From: Oscillospiraceae bacterium | GTDB taxonomy: Bacteria; Bacillota; Clostridia; Oscillospirales; Acutalibacteraceae | Length of the DNA: 64,000 nt | Direction of reading: 5' to 3' | Assembly: GCA_015066225.1 (NCBI GenBank) | Contig: SVOT01000004.1 | Location: forward strand, 62,001 to 126,000 | Shown: one piece after another, positions 52,628 to 61,181 of the stretch | How the letters are laid out: each line of letters opens with the position of its first letter | Numbering within the stretch: the first letter of the stretch is position 1 | The notes under the pieces: model-generated | Databases searched by the model: none | Seen by the model: the letters and a program-made list of their open reading frames with translations, nothing else | What the model was told of the DNA's origin: nothing | Program-made: the position numbers and the translations under genes

Positions 52628-53392
52628 CTATTTGCCTAAAAGACTGTTCACCATACCCGGGTCGTCGGTAATGATGCCGTCAACACCAAGGTTTATAAGG
52701 TGTTTTGCGTTTGTGTCTTTGTTAACTGTCCAGGGGTTAACCTGAAGCCCCGCTCTGTGGGCACGCTCAACATAAAGGCGTGTAACAAGCATATAGTAGG
52801 GGTGCAAAGCGTCTGCACCGATTTCTTTTGCAAAGCTCACCGGACGGGGGGCAATTTTCAAAGAAATGAGCTGATTGGGGCTGTAAAGAATGCCCGTTTT
52901 GCAGTTTTTATCAATCTTTTTGCAAACAACAAGCAAAGCGGGGTCAAAGCTCGAAATGAGCAGCTTGTCAAAAAGGCCGTGGTTTTTAACAGCATCAATG
53001 GTTTTTTGGGCAAGCTCAGTGCCCGCCTGACCAAAATGCTCGCTCTTAAGCTCAATGTCAAGAACCTTCATTTTGCTTCCCATTGAAGCACTGACCTCAA
53101 GAAATTCATCAAGAGTGGGTATTTTAACACCCTTGAATTCTTCACCCTTATAGCTGCCGAAATCGTATTGACGCAGTTCTTCAAGAGTCATATCTTTAAT
53201 TGCACCAACACCGTTTGATGTTTCGTCAATAGTGAAGTTGTGGCAAACAACGGGAATACCGTCTTTTGTGAGATGGATATCGGTTTCAAAGCCGTCGCAA
53301 CCGATTTCTATGGATTTTTTGAATGCTTCTATTGTATTTTGGGGGGCAACCTGATTGGCACCTCTATGGGAAATAACGTTACATTCGCTCAT
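52628..53392 (-). CDS. Glycerophosphodiester phosphodiesterase
   Basis: The 254-residue protein has the full GDPD signature: SHRGANQVAPQNTIEAF at the N terminus with catalytic His, then GFETDIHLTKDGIPVVCHN with metal-binding Glu-Asp and the second His, and a C-terminal VNPWTVNK. It cleaves glycerophosphodiesters to glycerol-3-phosphate plus alcohol. No signal peptide, so it works in the cytoplasm on imported or recycled lipid head groups. Terminator at 52586-52619. Confidence 0.93.
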   Translation of the reverse strand: MSECNVISHRGANQVAPQNTIEAFKKSIEIGCDGFETDIHLTKDGIPVVCHNFTIDETSNGVGAIKDMTLEELRQYDFGSYKGEEFKGVKIPTLDEFLEVSASMGSKMKVLDIELKSEHFGQAGTELAQKTIDAVKNHGLFDKLLISSFDPALLVVCKKIDKNCKTGILYSPNQLISLKIAPRPVSFAKEIGADALHPYYMLVTRLYVERAHRAGLQVNPWTVNKDTNAKHLINLGVDGIITDDPGMVNSLLGK

Positions 53393-53454
53393 AGGAAAAG
53401 CCCTCGCTTTCTTTTTTTATAATTATACAGTATTTTACAATATCCGTCAACTTT

Positions 53455-54576
53455 TTACTTCTTTTTGAATAATTTTGCACCGAGCGCAGCTGTTGCCGCA
53501 ACGCCTGCAACACCGCCTGCAATAAGTGCAACCTTTTGCTTTATCATTCCGTCTGCATCCCAGATGAATGCAAGCTCGTTTGCAAGGCTGTTACCCATGA
53601 GCTCCTTGTAATCATAAAATTTCGTTTCATAATTACCGTTTTCGTCGATTTCAAACATTCTTACACCACGTGTTCTTGTGCCGTAGCATCTGAAAGAAGC
53701 GCAAGCAGTCTGAATAAACTCTATTCCCTCATATTCTGCGGTGAAGCAGTTTGTATGGTCGTGACCGAAAACAACAGCTTTAACGTCGCCACATTCCTTT
53801 ATAGCCTCAAGCTGACCGTTTTTGTCGCTGACTGTGCAGGGATACTCACCGATTTCGCCCTTAACCTCGGGCTTGAGCTTGTAATACTTGCCCTCGGGGC
53901 CGGGAACCGAGCCCGCTTCACCCTTTTCACATTCCATAAGAAGCTCTGTTGTTTCAATCATCGGAATATGCTGGAACATCAGCGAGGGAACAACCTCGCC
54001 GCCGTTTTGTTCTTTGAGCTGAGCACTTCTTTTCTTGTACCATTCAATAGCTTCGGGCTTCACCATTTCATAGCTTTTATCCTCAGCGCTGTCAAGCCAA
54101 GCAGAATCCAACATCCAGATATTGAACTGCACCTTTTCGCCGTTTTCTGAATAAATCGGGATATTATACGTAGCAACATCGGGACTTTCACTGTCATCAA
54201 GACCGATATTGCAGGAATATTTTCTGTAAATATCCGCTTGTTCTTCTTTTGAGATGTGGTTTTTATCGTCGTGGTTGCCGTATATCATCGCAAAGGGTAT
54301 TTTTCTTTGCTCAATGGGGGCAATAAGCTTATCTATGGCTGTTTCCATAGCCGCTTTTTCACCCTCAATATCATGGATAACAAGCTTTGTTCCGATTCTT
54401 GCATCGCAAAGGTGATTGCCGAGAATATTGTCGCCCGTGAGCACGATAAGGTCGGGTGACAAAGTGTCATAAGCCTTGTTGAGCATTCTTATCATAGTAG
54501 GTCTGACAAACTGCAAATCCTGAGCGTCACTGACCTGCATTATTCTGAATTTTTTGTTTTTAAACTTTAACTTCAT
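53455..54576 (-). CDS. Calcineurin-like metallophosphoesterase with C-terminal membrane segment
   Basis: The 373-residue protein has the dinuclear metal motifs in order: VSDAQDL (about residue 16, where the family has DxH, so His is replaced by Gln), LTGDNIL, YGNHDDK, FQHIPM and FGHDHTN. The DxQ variant resembles the Dcr2/PhoD-like branch of the superfamily. A hydrophobic segment (LIAGGVAGVAATAALGA) and a Lys-rich tail end the protein, placing it on the inner membrane surface. Substrate not known. It lies 18 bases downstream of mgtE and may be co-transcribed. Confidence 0.87.
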   Translation of the reverse strand: MKLKFKNKKFRIMQVSDAQDLQFVRPTMIRMLNKAYDTLSPDLIVLTGDNILGNHLCDARIGTKLVIHDIEGEKAAMETAIDKLIAPIEQRKIPFAMIYGNHDDKNHISKEEQADIYRKYSCNIGLDDSESPDVATYNIPIYSENGEKVQFNIWMLDSAWLDSAEDKSYEMVKPEAIEWYKKRSAQLKEQNGGEVVPSLMFQHIPMIETTELLMECEKGEAGSVPGPEGKYYKLKPEVKGEIGEYPCTVSDKNGQLEAIKECGDVKAVVFGHDHTNCFTAEYEGIEFIQTACASFRCYGTRTRGVRMFEIDENGNYETKFYDYKELMGNSLANELAFIWDADGMIKQKVALIAGGVAGVAATAALGAKLFKKK

Positions 54577-54594
54577 AAAAACCTCGAATTTTAA

Positions 54595-55950
54595 TTATAA
54601 TTGCGGTATAAGAATTTTTGCTATGCCGAAATAGACAAACAAAGAAACTGCGTCAACAATAGTTGTGATAAAGGGACTCGCCATAACTGCAGGGTCAAGC
54701 TTCAGCCTTTTTGCGGCAATGGGAAGAATACAACCGATAAACTTTGCACAAATAACGGTAACGCAAAGCGTCAACGAAACAACAAGCGCAACGTTATCCG
54801 ATACACCGGGTGTGCCTAACAAAAGCTTATCCACAACAATTATCTTTACAAAGCAAGCCAGGGCAAGAGAAATACCGCAAAGTATTGAAACGCGGAATTC
54901 CTTCCACATAACTCTGAAAACGTCTTTAACATCAACCTCACCGAGAGAAAGGCCACGAATAACCGTAACAGATGCCTGGCTGCCGGAGTTACCGCCCGTA
55001 CCCATTATCATAGGTATAAATGCTGTCAACACCACAAGCTTCGAAAGTGCATCTTCAAAGGATGATATAATCATACCTGTAAACGTGGCACTGAGCATAA
55101 GAAGAATAAGCCAGGGAATTCTGCCCTTCCAGAGCTCCCACACGGATATTCTGAGATAGGGCTTGTCGGTGGGGGCAATAGCCGCCATTTTCTGGAAGTC
55201 TTCTTCTGCCTCCTCCTGGATAACGTCGATAGCGTCGTCGAAGGTGACGATACCTACCATACAATTTTCTTTATCCACAACAGGGATTGAAACCATATCG
55301 TATTTATTAAAAAGCTGGGCAACCTCTTCTTTATCTGCGAGAGTTGTAACACTTACGGAGTTTTCATCCATAACATCTGAAATCAACTCGTCATCATCGC
55401 AGGTTAAAAGGTCCATAGCGGTAACGAAGCCGAGAAGCTTGTGCTTTTCAACAACATAACAAATGTTGACTGTTTCTGAATGTATGCCTGTGGATTTGAT
55501 TTTTTTCAAAGCATCGCCAATAGTCATCGACGGCGAAAAGCTGACGTACTCCAGAGTCATAATGCTACCCGCACTGTCCTCGGGGTAGTTAAGAATGGAG
55601 TTTATTGCTTCTCTTTTATCACCCGCCGCGGAAAGCATTCTTTCAACGACGTTTGCAGGCATTTCCTCAATTATGTCAACGGTATCATCAATGAACATAT
55701 CGTCCATAATAAGCTTCAGCTCTGTGTCGGTAAACGCCTCAAGAAGAACCTGCTGTTGTTCGGGCTCAAGATAGGTAAACACCGCAGCAGCATTTTCTTT
55801 AGTGATAAGTCTGAAAAGTAAAACCGTCTGCTTATCTTCAAATTCCGGTAACAACGCCGCTGTGTCAACCGGGTTCATTGTATCAAAAATTGTCTTTATG
55901 GCTTTATATTGTCTTTGCGCCAAAAGCTTTTCAAAAACTTCAATTGTCAA
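54595..55950 (-). CDS. mgtE: MgtE-family magnesium channel
   Basis: The 451-residue protein has the MgtE layout. An N-terminal superhelical domain spans about residues 1-130 and two CBS domains about 130-255 (IHSETVNICYVVEKHKLLGFV and VSIPVVDKENCMVGIVTFDD). Five membrane helices follow, with the pore helix region MGTGGNSGSQASVTVIRG and DPAVMASPFITT. The cytosolic domains close the pore at high internal Mg2+. Start is TTG at 55950, 8 bases after AAAGGAGG. A promoter, a leader reading frame and a premature terminator precede it. Confidence 0.93.
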   Translation of the reverse strand: MTIEVFEKLLAQRQYKAIKTIFDTMNPVDTAALLPEFEDKQTVLLFRLITKENAAAVFTYLEPEQQQVLLEAFTDTELKLIMDDMFIDDTVDIIEEMPANVVERMLSAAGDKREAINSILNYPEDSAGSIMTLEYVSFSPSMTIGDALKKIKSTGIHSETVNICYVVEKHKLLGFVTAMDLLTCDDDELISDVMDENSVSVTTLADKEEVAQLFNKYDMVSIPVVDKENCMVGIVTFDDAIDVIQEEAEEDFQKMAAIAPTDKPYLRISVWELWKGRIPWLILLMLSATFTGMIISSFEDALSKLVVLTAFIPMIMGTGGNSGSQASVTVIRGLSLGEVDVKDVFRVMWKEFRVSILCGISLALACFVKIIVVDKLLLGTPGVSDNVALVVSLTLCVTVICAKFIGCILPIAAKRLKLDPAVMASPFITTIVDAVSLFVYFGIAKILIPQL

Positions 55951-56020
55951 ATTCCGTTCCTCCTTTGTTAGCGGTGTTTATGAACACCGTTTTCGCAATA
56001 TGGGTAACGGGTAAGTAAAC

Positions 56021-56047
56021 AAAAAACACTGAGTCAGAGACTCAGCG
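56021..56047 (-). terminator. Premature terminator in the mgtE leader
   Basis: Minus-strand CTGAGTC (56045-56039) and GACTCAG (56035-56029) with a 3-base loop, followed by TTTTTTGTTT. It lies about 70 bases upstream of the mgtE start. Confidence 0.7.
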
Positions 56048-56109
56048 ACACCAAACAAAACCAAAAACACCTGTTCTTGGTCGGATTCAATTTGCAAAAG
56101 CAAAAAGTG

Positions 56110-56196
56110 TCAACAACCTGCAATTTCTTCAGGCTGTTTTGTCGCTGTGTTTATATAGATGCTACTTCGCCCATGTCCGCTACTGCCTGAATCCAT
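56110..56196 (-). CDS. Candidate 28-residue leader peptide of mgtE
   Basis: ATG at 56196 to TGA at 56110. The peptide begins MDSGSSGHGR and ends PEEIAGC; no homologue is recognised. The ribosome site AAAGGAG (56209-56215) is spaced 7 bases from an earlier ATG (56201-56199) that is followed at once by TAA. That TAA overlaps the leader ATG (TAATG), so reinitiation could start it. Translation would cover one arm of the competing helices. Coding status is plausible but unproven. Confidence 0.4.
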   Translation of the reverse strand: MDSGSSGHGRSSIYINTATKQPEEIAGC

Positions 56197-56240
56197 TACA
56201 TTGTCACACTCCTTTAAATATAATATGTAACCTACTCTTT

Positions 56241-56269
56241 AATATAAACCAACACAAAATAATTGTCAA
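56241..56269 (-). promoter_or_regulatory. Promoter of the mgtE leader
   Basis: Minus-strand consensus TTGACA (56269-56264), 17-base spacer, TATATT (56246-56241). Confidence 0.75.
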
Positions 56270-56299
56270 GAAAAACAGCTACAAAAAACAATAAAAATA

Positions 56300-56326
56300 G
56301 CTCCGCAAGCATAACACTTGCGGAGC
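56300..56326 (-). terminator. Terminator of the small exported CxxC protein gene
   Basis: Stem GCTCCGCAAG (56300-56309) and CTTGCGGAGC (56317-56326); minus-strand tail is TATTTTTATTG. Confidence 0.8.
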
Positions 56327-56345
56327 GCTAAAGACTCAATAAGAA

Positions 56346-56903
56346 TTAGCCGATGAATGACATAATGAGGTTAAGAAGCCATTCCCAGAAAGCAACAATA
56401 CCTGTGTACTGAGATGTTCTTACCTGACCGCAAACCTGGCAAACCTTGTTTGCAGAAGTTGCATCACCTTTGAGAGTTGTGTGACCGCCTTTTTCTGCCT
56501 GACCGCCGCAATCTGCGCAGTCACGCCAATGGTACATACCGTCGTATGCATAGCCACCCTGGGGGTTGTGTTTAACAACGAGCTGGCATACGTTGCCGGA
56601 ATATACATATTCGCCGATTTCGTTAGCAGCAAAATATCTTACGAGCTTGCCGTTATCGTCTTCTGTGAGGGGCTGACCGTCGTAAGGAATCCAAACACCG
56701 TCAACAGTCTGAATTTCCCAACCTTCGGCATATGTTTCACCAAGAACTTCGGGAGCCTCGAGGTTAAGAACTGAATCGGGACAAACTCTCTGAGTTGCGG
56801 GAAGATCGCCGACAGAAATATTGGGAGCTGCGATTGCTACACAAGCAAACACGCTAAAAAGAAGACACAAAGTCATTAAAGCAACTAAGACTCTTTTTTT
56901 CAT
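56346..56903 (-). CDS. Small exported protein with CxxC motifs
   Basis: The 185-residue protein has a signal peptide (MKKRVLVALMTLCLLFSVFA). A beta-rich segment with Trp and Tyr spans residues 30-110, then paired motifs HWRDCADCGG and ANKVCQVCGQ (about 125-160). The hydrophobic C terminus (IVAFWEWLLNLIMSFIG) could be a membrane anchor or amphipathic helix. The CxxC units resemble those in the 926-residue surface protein at 34832-37612. It is a single-gene unit with its own terminator. A cell-surface role is inferred; no enzyme motif. Confidence 0.75.
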   Translation of the reverse strand: MKKRVLVALMTLCLLFSVFACVAIAAPNISVGDLPATQRVCPDSVLNLEAPEVLGETYAEGWEIQTVDGVWIPYDGQPLTEDDNGKLVRYFAANEIGEYVYSGNVCQLVVKHNPQGGYAYDGMYHWRDCADCGGQAEKGGHTTLKGDATSANKVCQVCGQVRTSQYTGIVAFWEWLLNLIMSFIG

Positions 56904-57101
56904 ATTGATACTTTCCTTTCAAAGACAGTTTTTTATATATTACCATTTATATCAAAAAAATTCAAGTCTTTTGATAAAAAACTGTTTGATTTTTGTTTGC
57001 TGAAGCTATTTTTGTAGCTTTAGATAATACCAAACACTAAAAACTATGAATTTTCAATAATCAAAGGACCTCATTTTTTCTTATATGTCAAAAACCGCCT
57101 G

Positions 57102-58154
57102 TTATTCAAAGAAAACTGTCTGATTTTTCTCGGCAGATTCGCAAATAGCCTCCATAAGCTTCATAAGGCGACGTTGCTGATCGTGGGTTATAAGCTGCTC
57201 TGCACCATTTCTCAAAACATCATAAATGTTATTATAATAATCTACCCACTCAACGTATATTTTCTCAAACGGGAATTTCTGAATAGTTTCCTTTGTGCGC
57301 GGTGCCATTGTTTTTGTTATACCCGCGCCCGCCTGAATTGGAACGGCATCGATTGTTTCCCAATCCTTGATTTTAACAATTTCACCGTTCATATCCCAAT
57401 CGCGTATAATTGCCGTGCCGTTTTCGCCGCAAACATACCAACGGGGAGCTTCAATAAAGTTGTTTGTCAGCACTTCAACAAGGCATTCGGGACCGTTTTC
57501 AAATTTTAAAATTGCTCTGAAGCCATCGTCAACCTCATCGTTTGTGATGTTTGTCATTGTGGCGTAAACGCTGAGAAGCTTTTTGCCCTCGTTGAGCATA
57601 AGAATCTGATCAAGCAGGTGAACACCCCAGTCAAGAAGCATTCCTCCACCGTGCTGTTTTTCTCTTCGCCAATCGCCGGGGATACCTCTTGAACCGTAAA
57701 CCCTTGAATCAATAGCGAAAACTCTGCCCAATTCGTTTTCATCAATTACACGCTTTACCATGCGGTAATCATTATCCCAACGTCTGTTTTGATGAACCGT
57801 GAAAAGTCTGCCTGTTTTATTTGACGCGGCAATCATTTCTTCAAGGTCAGAAGAGCACATTGTAACAGGCTTTTCGCTGATAACAGCCTTGCCCGCTTTC
57901 ATCGCACGGATTGCAATCTCCTTGTGGCAGTCGTTGTATGTAGCACAAACTATAAGTTCAACCTTTTCATCCTCGAGAACCGCCTCAAAGCTGTCGTAAA
58001 CGTGAATACCGTTTTCTGCCGCCAGGTCACATCGCTCTTTTTTTATATCGAATATACCCGCAAGATTGAACTTTTCCATCCCTGAAATCTTGTCGGCATG
58101 GTATTTACCCATTCCGCCATAGCCTACAACTACAACATTAATTTTTTCAACCAT
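57102..58154 (-). CDS. Gfo/Idh/MocA-family oxidoreductase
   Basis: The 350-residue enzyme starts with the Rossmann motif VVVVGYGGMGKYHADKI. It has the catalytic Lys in AVISEKPVTMCSSDLEEM (about residue 95) and the C-terminal substrate-binding sheet with GGGMLLDWGVHLLDQ, whose Asp/His are active-site residues in the family. It oxidises a sugar or polyol hydroxyl with NAD(P). It is the last gene of a four-gene operon with two xylose-isomerase-like barrel proteins and another Gfo/Idh/MocA enzyme, the usual kit for inositol-type or modified-sugar catabolism. Confidence 0.9.
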   Translation of the reverse strand: MVEKINVVVVGYGGMGKYHADKISGMEKFNLAGIFDIKKERCDLAAENGIHVYDSFEAVLEDEKVELIVCATYNDCHKEIAIRAMKAGKAVISEKPVTMCSSDLEEMIAASNKTGRLFTVHQNRRWDNDYRMVKRVIDENELGRVFAIDSRVYGSRGIPGDWRREKQHGGGMLLDWGVHLLDQILMLNEGKKLLSVYATMTNITNDEVDDGFRAILKFENGPECLVEVLTNNFIEAPRWYVCGENGTAIIRDWDMNGEIVKIKDWETIDAVPIQAGAGITKTMAPRTKETIQKFPFEKIYVEWVDYYNNIYDVLRNGAEQLITHDQQRRLMKLMEAICESAEKNQTVFFE

Positions 58155-58214
58155 TGTCTATACCTTCTAACTTGTGCTGTGTATAATAATTTTAGATTTT
58201 TAAAATACTTTTTA

Positions 58215-58314
58215 TTCGTTAGTGTGCTTGGATTTTGTGATTCAGACACCCCGTAGCGTGCAACGGCACGTGAGTTCGGGTGGCTAAATCGCAAAAGGCG
58301 AGTGCAATAACGAA
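58215..58314. repeat. Imperfect hairpin of about 100 nt inside the sugar operon
   Basis: TTCGTTA (58215-58221) pairs with TAACGAA (58308-58314). The pairing continues inward for nearly 40 positions with several G-U pairs and few mismatches, through GATTTTGTGATTC against AAATCGCAAAA and CACCCCG against CGGGTG. The apex is GTGC-AACG-GCAC. It sits between the isomerase stop (58315) and the next gene (58154). RNA-type wobble pairing suggests function in the transcript. Confidence 0.6.
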
Positions 58315-59286
58315 TTAAATCCACCAAGCAGCTGCAAGACCTTCTTTTATTATGCAATTTTTAAGAAGTGAAACAGCCTTTTCAAGGCCTTCATTCTGGC
58401 TCATAAGAGAATCCTCGTGTTCGATGGAGATTGCATAATCATAGCCAACCATACGAAGGTTGCTGATAACGTCACGCCAATAGCTTTCGCCGTTACCAAA
58501 ACCAACAGAACGGAAAATCCATGAACGGTTAATTTCATCCGCATAGGATTTTGTATCAAGAACACCGTTAACGGCGGTGTTGATTGCATCAATTTTTGTA
58601 TCCTTTGCGTGGAAGTGGAAAATTGCATCCTCTTTACCCAATGCACGAATAACGGCTATTGGGTCCATTCCCTGCCAGATAAGGTGGGAAAGGTCAAGGT
58701 TTGCACCAATTTCTTTGCCAACAGCGTTACGAAGCTTCAGAAGGCTTTCTGTATTATAAACGCAGAAGCCGGGGTGAAGCTCAAGAGCGATTTTGTCAAC
58801 ACCGTGTGCTGTACTGAATTCCACAAATTCTTTCCAATAAGGGATAAGAACCTCGTTCCACTGGTATTCAAGAATTTCGCCGAAATCATTGGGCCAGGGA
58901 CAGGTTACCCAGTTGGGGTACTTTGCAGTTTCACAGTCACCGGGGCAACCGGAGAAGGTGTTAATCTGATGAACACCGAGCTTTTCTGCAAGAAGAACAG
59001 CTTTTCTCATATCATCGTCAAAGGATTTTGCGATTTCCTTGTTGGGATGAACGGGGTTACCGTGACAGCTCAGAGCGCTGATTTCAACATCGTATTTTTT
59101 GAGAAGTGCTTTGAAATCCTCCAAAGCCTTTTCATCATTAAGAAGAATATCGGGGTCGGCATGGTCTTTGCCGGGATAGCCACCACAACCGATTTCAACC
59201 ATTTCAAGGCCTAGAGATTTAAAATACTTCAACGCTTCCTCAAGAGAAACGGAGCCCAATAAATTGGTAAGAACACCTAATTTCAT
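58315..59286 (-). CDS. Sugar phosphate isomerase/epimerase (xylose isomerase-like barrel)
   Basis: The 323-residue AP endonuclease 2-like TIM barrel begins MKLGVLTNLLGSVSLEEALKY. Metal ligands are suggested by ISALSCHGNPVHPN, IALELHPGFCVYN (Glu), ANLDLSHLIWQG (Asp-His), HFHAKD and ISIEHEDSLM (Glu). These proteins isomerise or epimerise keto-sugars or dehydrate inosose. It shares an operon with a second isomerase 14 bases upstream. Its stop codon abuts the outer stem of the hairpin at 58215-58314. Confidence 0.9.
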   Translation of the reverse strand: MKLGVLTNLLGSVSLEEALKYFKSLGLEMVEIGCGGYPGKDHADPDILLNDEKALEDFKALLKKYDVEISALSCHGNPVHPNKEIAKSFDDDMRKAVLLAEKLGVHQINTFSGCPGDCETAKYPNWVTCPWPNDFGEILEYQWNEVLIPYWKEFVEFSTAHGVDKIALELHPGFCVYNTESLLKLRNAVGKEIGANLDLSHLIWQGMDPIAVIRALGKEDAIFHFHAKDTKIDAINTAVNGVLDTKSYADEINRSWIFRSVGFGNGESYWRDVISNLRMVGYDYAISIEHEDSLMSQNEGLEKAVSLLKNCIIKEGLAAAWWI

Positions 59287-59300
59287 TTTTACTACCTCTT

Positions 59301-60026
59301 TTAAAAGTTTTCTTTAAGCCATTTGTAGCTTCTTGTTATATCCTCAAGACCTGTGGGAACGGGATCGTCATTTTCAAGAATAACCCACTCAAGCCCGATT
59401 GCTTTAACACCATCATAAACCTTGCTCAAATCATTTTCGCCTTCACCAAGAGCCATAGGCTTGCGGTCGACACCGTCTTTAATGTGAATAAGAACAATTT
59501 TATCTTTATTTTCGGGAAGATATTTGCTGTTGTCGATGCCTGCACAGAAGCTCCAGTATGTGTCAACCTCAAGCTTACAACCGTCTTCGGAAATAATGTC
59601 CATTGCATTTTTGCCGTCTTTAAGGTCTTCAAACTCTTCTGTGTGGTTGTGGTAATAGGTATCCATACCCATTTCTCTTGCTTTTACGCCTGCGGCGCTG
59701 AGAACGTCGCCTGTGTTTTTCGCCTCTTCATAGGTGGAGTGCGGAGCACCGCCCACACCGAGATATTTTGCACCAAGTGCCTTGCCGAACGCAAGTGTCT
59801 TTTCGAGATTTTCAGGCTTGAAATCGTCAAGCCCCAAATGGCTGCCAACAACCTCAAGACCCAACTCATCGCATCTTGCACGGAGAGCTTCTGCGGTGAG
59901 GTCAAAATAACCTGCAAACTCAACACCGTCAAAGCCGATTTCTTTAACCTTGCCCAGAATATCTAACATATCGTTTCCGTTTTCGATGTGGTCACGAACG
60001 GAATAAAGCTGTACTGCAAATTTCAT
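59301..60026 (-). CDS. Sugar phosphate isomerase/epimerase (xylose isomerase-like barrel)
   Basis: The 241-residue TIM barrel begins MKFAVQLYSVRDHIEN. EIGFDGVEFAGYFDL, VVGSHLGLDDF, YYHNHTEEFEDL, CKLEVDTYWS and VLIHIKDG provide the typical metal and substrate residues; a late Glu lies in EWVILENDDP. It belongs to the IolE/hydroxypyruvate-isomerase-like group. It lies 15 bases downstream of the first Gfo/Idh/MocA gene. A dehydrogenase plus two isomerases suggests sequential oxidation and isomerisation of one sugar. Confidence 0.9.
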   Translation of the reverse strand: MKFAVQLYSVRDHIENGNDMLDILGKVKEIGFDGVEFAGYFDLTAEALRARCDELGLEVVGSHLGLDDFKPENLEKTLAFGKALGAKYLGVGGAPHSTYEEAKNTGDVLSAAGVKAREMGMDTYYHNHTEEFEDLKDGKNAMDIISEDGCKLEVDTYWSFCAGIDNSKYLPENKDKIVLIHIKDGVDRKPMALGEGENDLSKVYDGVKAIGLEWVILENDDPVPTGLEDITRSYKWLKENF

Positions 60027-60041
60027 TTTTATTTCTCCTTA

Positions 60042-61133
60042 TCAGTCGTTAAAATATACGGGGGCTCCTGTTTTTGCAGATTCATATATCGCTTCAAGGA
60101 TACGTGTTACACAAAGTGCCTGACGAGGCAAAACAACCGGGTCAGTGTTTGTTCTTATAGCGTTAATCCATGATGAAGCTTCCATCTCTGCGGGTGAGCC
60201 GTCCTTCTGACCCTCAAAGAATGCCGCACCACCTGCATCAAGGTTGGGAATCTCGATACACTGACGCTGATTTTTTATGTAGTTTATGCGAGCCTGGTCA
60301 TTAAGTGTGTCTGCGCCGCCTTTTTCACCGCAAACCATATAGCAAGCCTCATTAGGCTCTGCAATATTAAGCGCCCAGCTTGACTCAAGGTTGATTATTG
60401 CACCGTTTTTCATTCTGATGAAACCGAATGCAGAATCCTCAACGGTGTATTCCTTCGGGTCCCATTTGCCCCATGCGTTACCCTGCTCCTCCTGGTCAGC
60501 AAGCTTGCGGAAGGTCTGGCCAACAACCATTTCGGGCTCGTAGTTATTCATAACCCAAAGAGTCATATCAAGAGCGTGTGTGCCGATATCGATGAGGGGA
60601 CCGCCACCCTGCTCATATTCATTAAGGAAAACGCCCCATGTGGGAACGGCACGGCGACGGATTGCGAGAGCTTTACCGTAGTAAATCTCACCAAATTCGC
60701 CGTTTTCGGCACATTTTTTAACATAGAGGTTTTCTGCTGTCTGGCGATTCTGATAGCCGATTGAAAGCTTTTTGCCTGTTCTTTCAGCAGCCTCGCACAT
60801 AGCTTTTGCCTCTTCGTAGGTTTTAGCCATGGGCTTTTCACACATAACGTGCTTACCTGCTTCAAGAGAATCTATTGTAATGAAGCTGTGAGAACGGTTT
60901 GGTGTGCAAACGTGAATAACATCAATGCTTTCATCCTTTAAAAGCTCTTTGTAATCTTCATAAACCTTTGCATCGGGGGTACCGAATTTTTTCGCCGCTT
61001 TTTCTGCTCTTTCTTTTATGATGTCGCAGAAAGCAACCATTTCAACACCATCAACCTTCTGGAGAGCGGGCATATGTTTTCCGTTAGCGATACCGCCACA
61101 GCCGATGATACCTATTTTGAGAATTTTTTCCAC
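60042..61133 (-). CDS. Gfo/Idh/MocA-family oxidoreductase, first gene of the sugar operon
   Basis: About 363 residues with Rossmann motif IGIIGCGGIANGKHM, catalytic Lys in HVMCEKPMAKTYEEA and the GGGPLIDIGTHALDMTLW active-site block. The frame extends to an ATG at 61151, but the AAAGGTGG site lies inside that extension. The GTG at 61133 is 7 bases after it and gives MEKILKIGIIG, the normal family start. Promoter at 61182-61209. NAD(P)-linked oxidation of a sugar or polyol is expected. Confidence 0.9.
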   Translation of the reverse strand: MEKILKIGIIGCGGIANGKHMPALQKVDGVEMVAFCDIIKERAEKAAKKFGTPDAKVYEDYKELLKDESIDVIHVCTPNRSHSFITIDSLEAGKHVMCEKPMAKTYEEAKAMCEAAERTGKKLSIGYQNRQTAENLYVKKCAENGEFGEIYYGKALAIRRRAVPTWGVFLNEYEQGGGPLIDIGTHALDMTLWVMNNYEPEMVVGQTFRKLADQEEQGNAWGKWDPKEYTVEDSAFGFIRMKNGAIINLESSWALNIAEPNEACYMVCGEKGGADTLNDQARINYIKNQRQCIEIPNLDAGGAAFFEGQKDGSPAEMEASSWINAIRTNTDPVVLPRQALCVTRILEAIYESAKTGAPVYFND

Positions 61134-61181
61134 AATAAATCCACCTTTCATGCTTTAAAAACAAAGCAATATATACTTTAT

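Larger units (their letters stand above)
55951..56235 (-). promoter_or_regulatory. mgtE leader with attenuator architecture
   Basis: A promoter at 56241-56269 predicts a start near 56235. The leader carries an AAAGGAG site, a start-stop codon pair, a 28-codon reading frame (56110-56196), a terminator (56021-56047) and a hairpin just before the mgtE ribosome site. GGATTCAGGC (56184-56193) can pair with GCCTGAAG (about 56128-56135) or with TTGAATCC further down, so the helices compete. I looked for the M-box signature and did not find it. Mg2+ or translation sensing is an inference from the downstream gene. Confidence 0.6.

Noticed and set aside
55951-56235. M-box magnesium riboswitch in the mgtE leader
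   Set aside because: The conserved M-box segments were not recognisable by eye, so I did not call it; a covariance search would decide.
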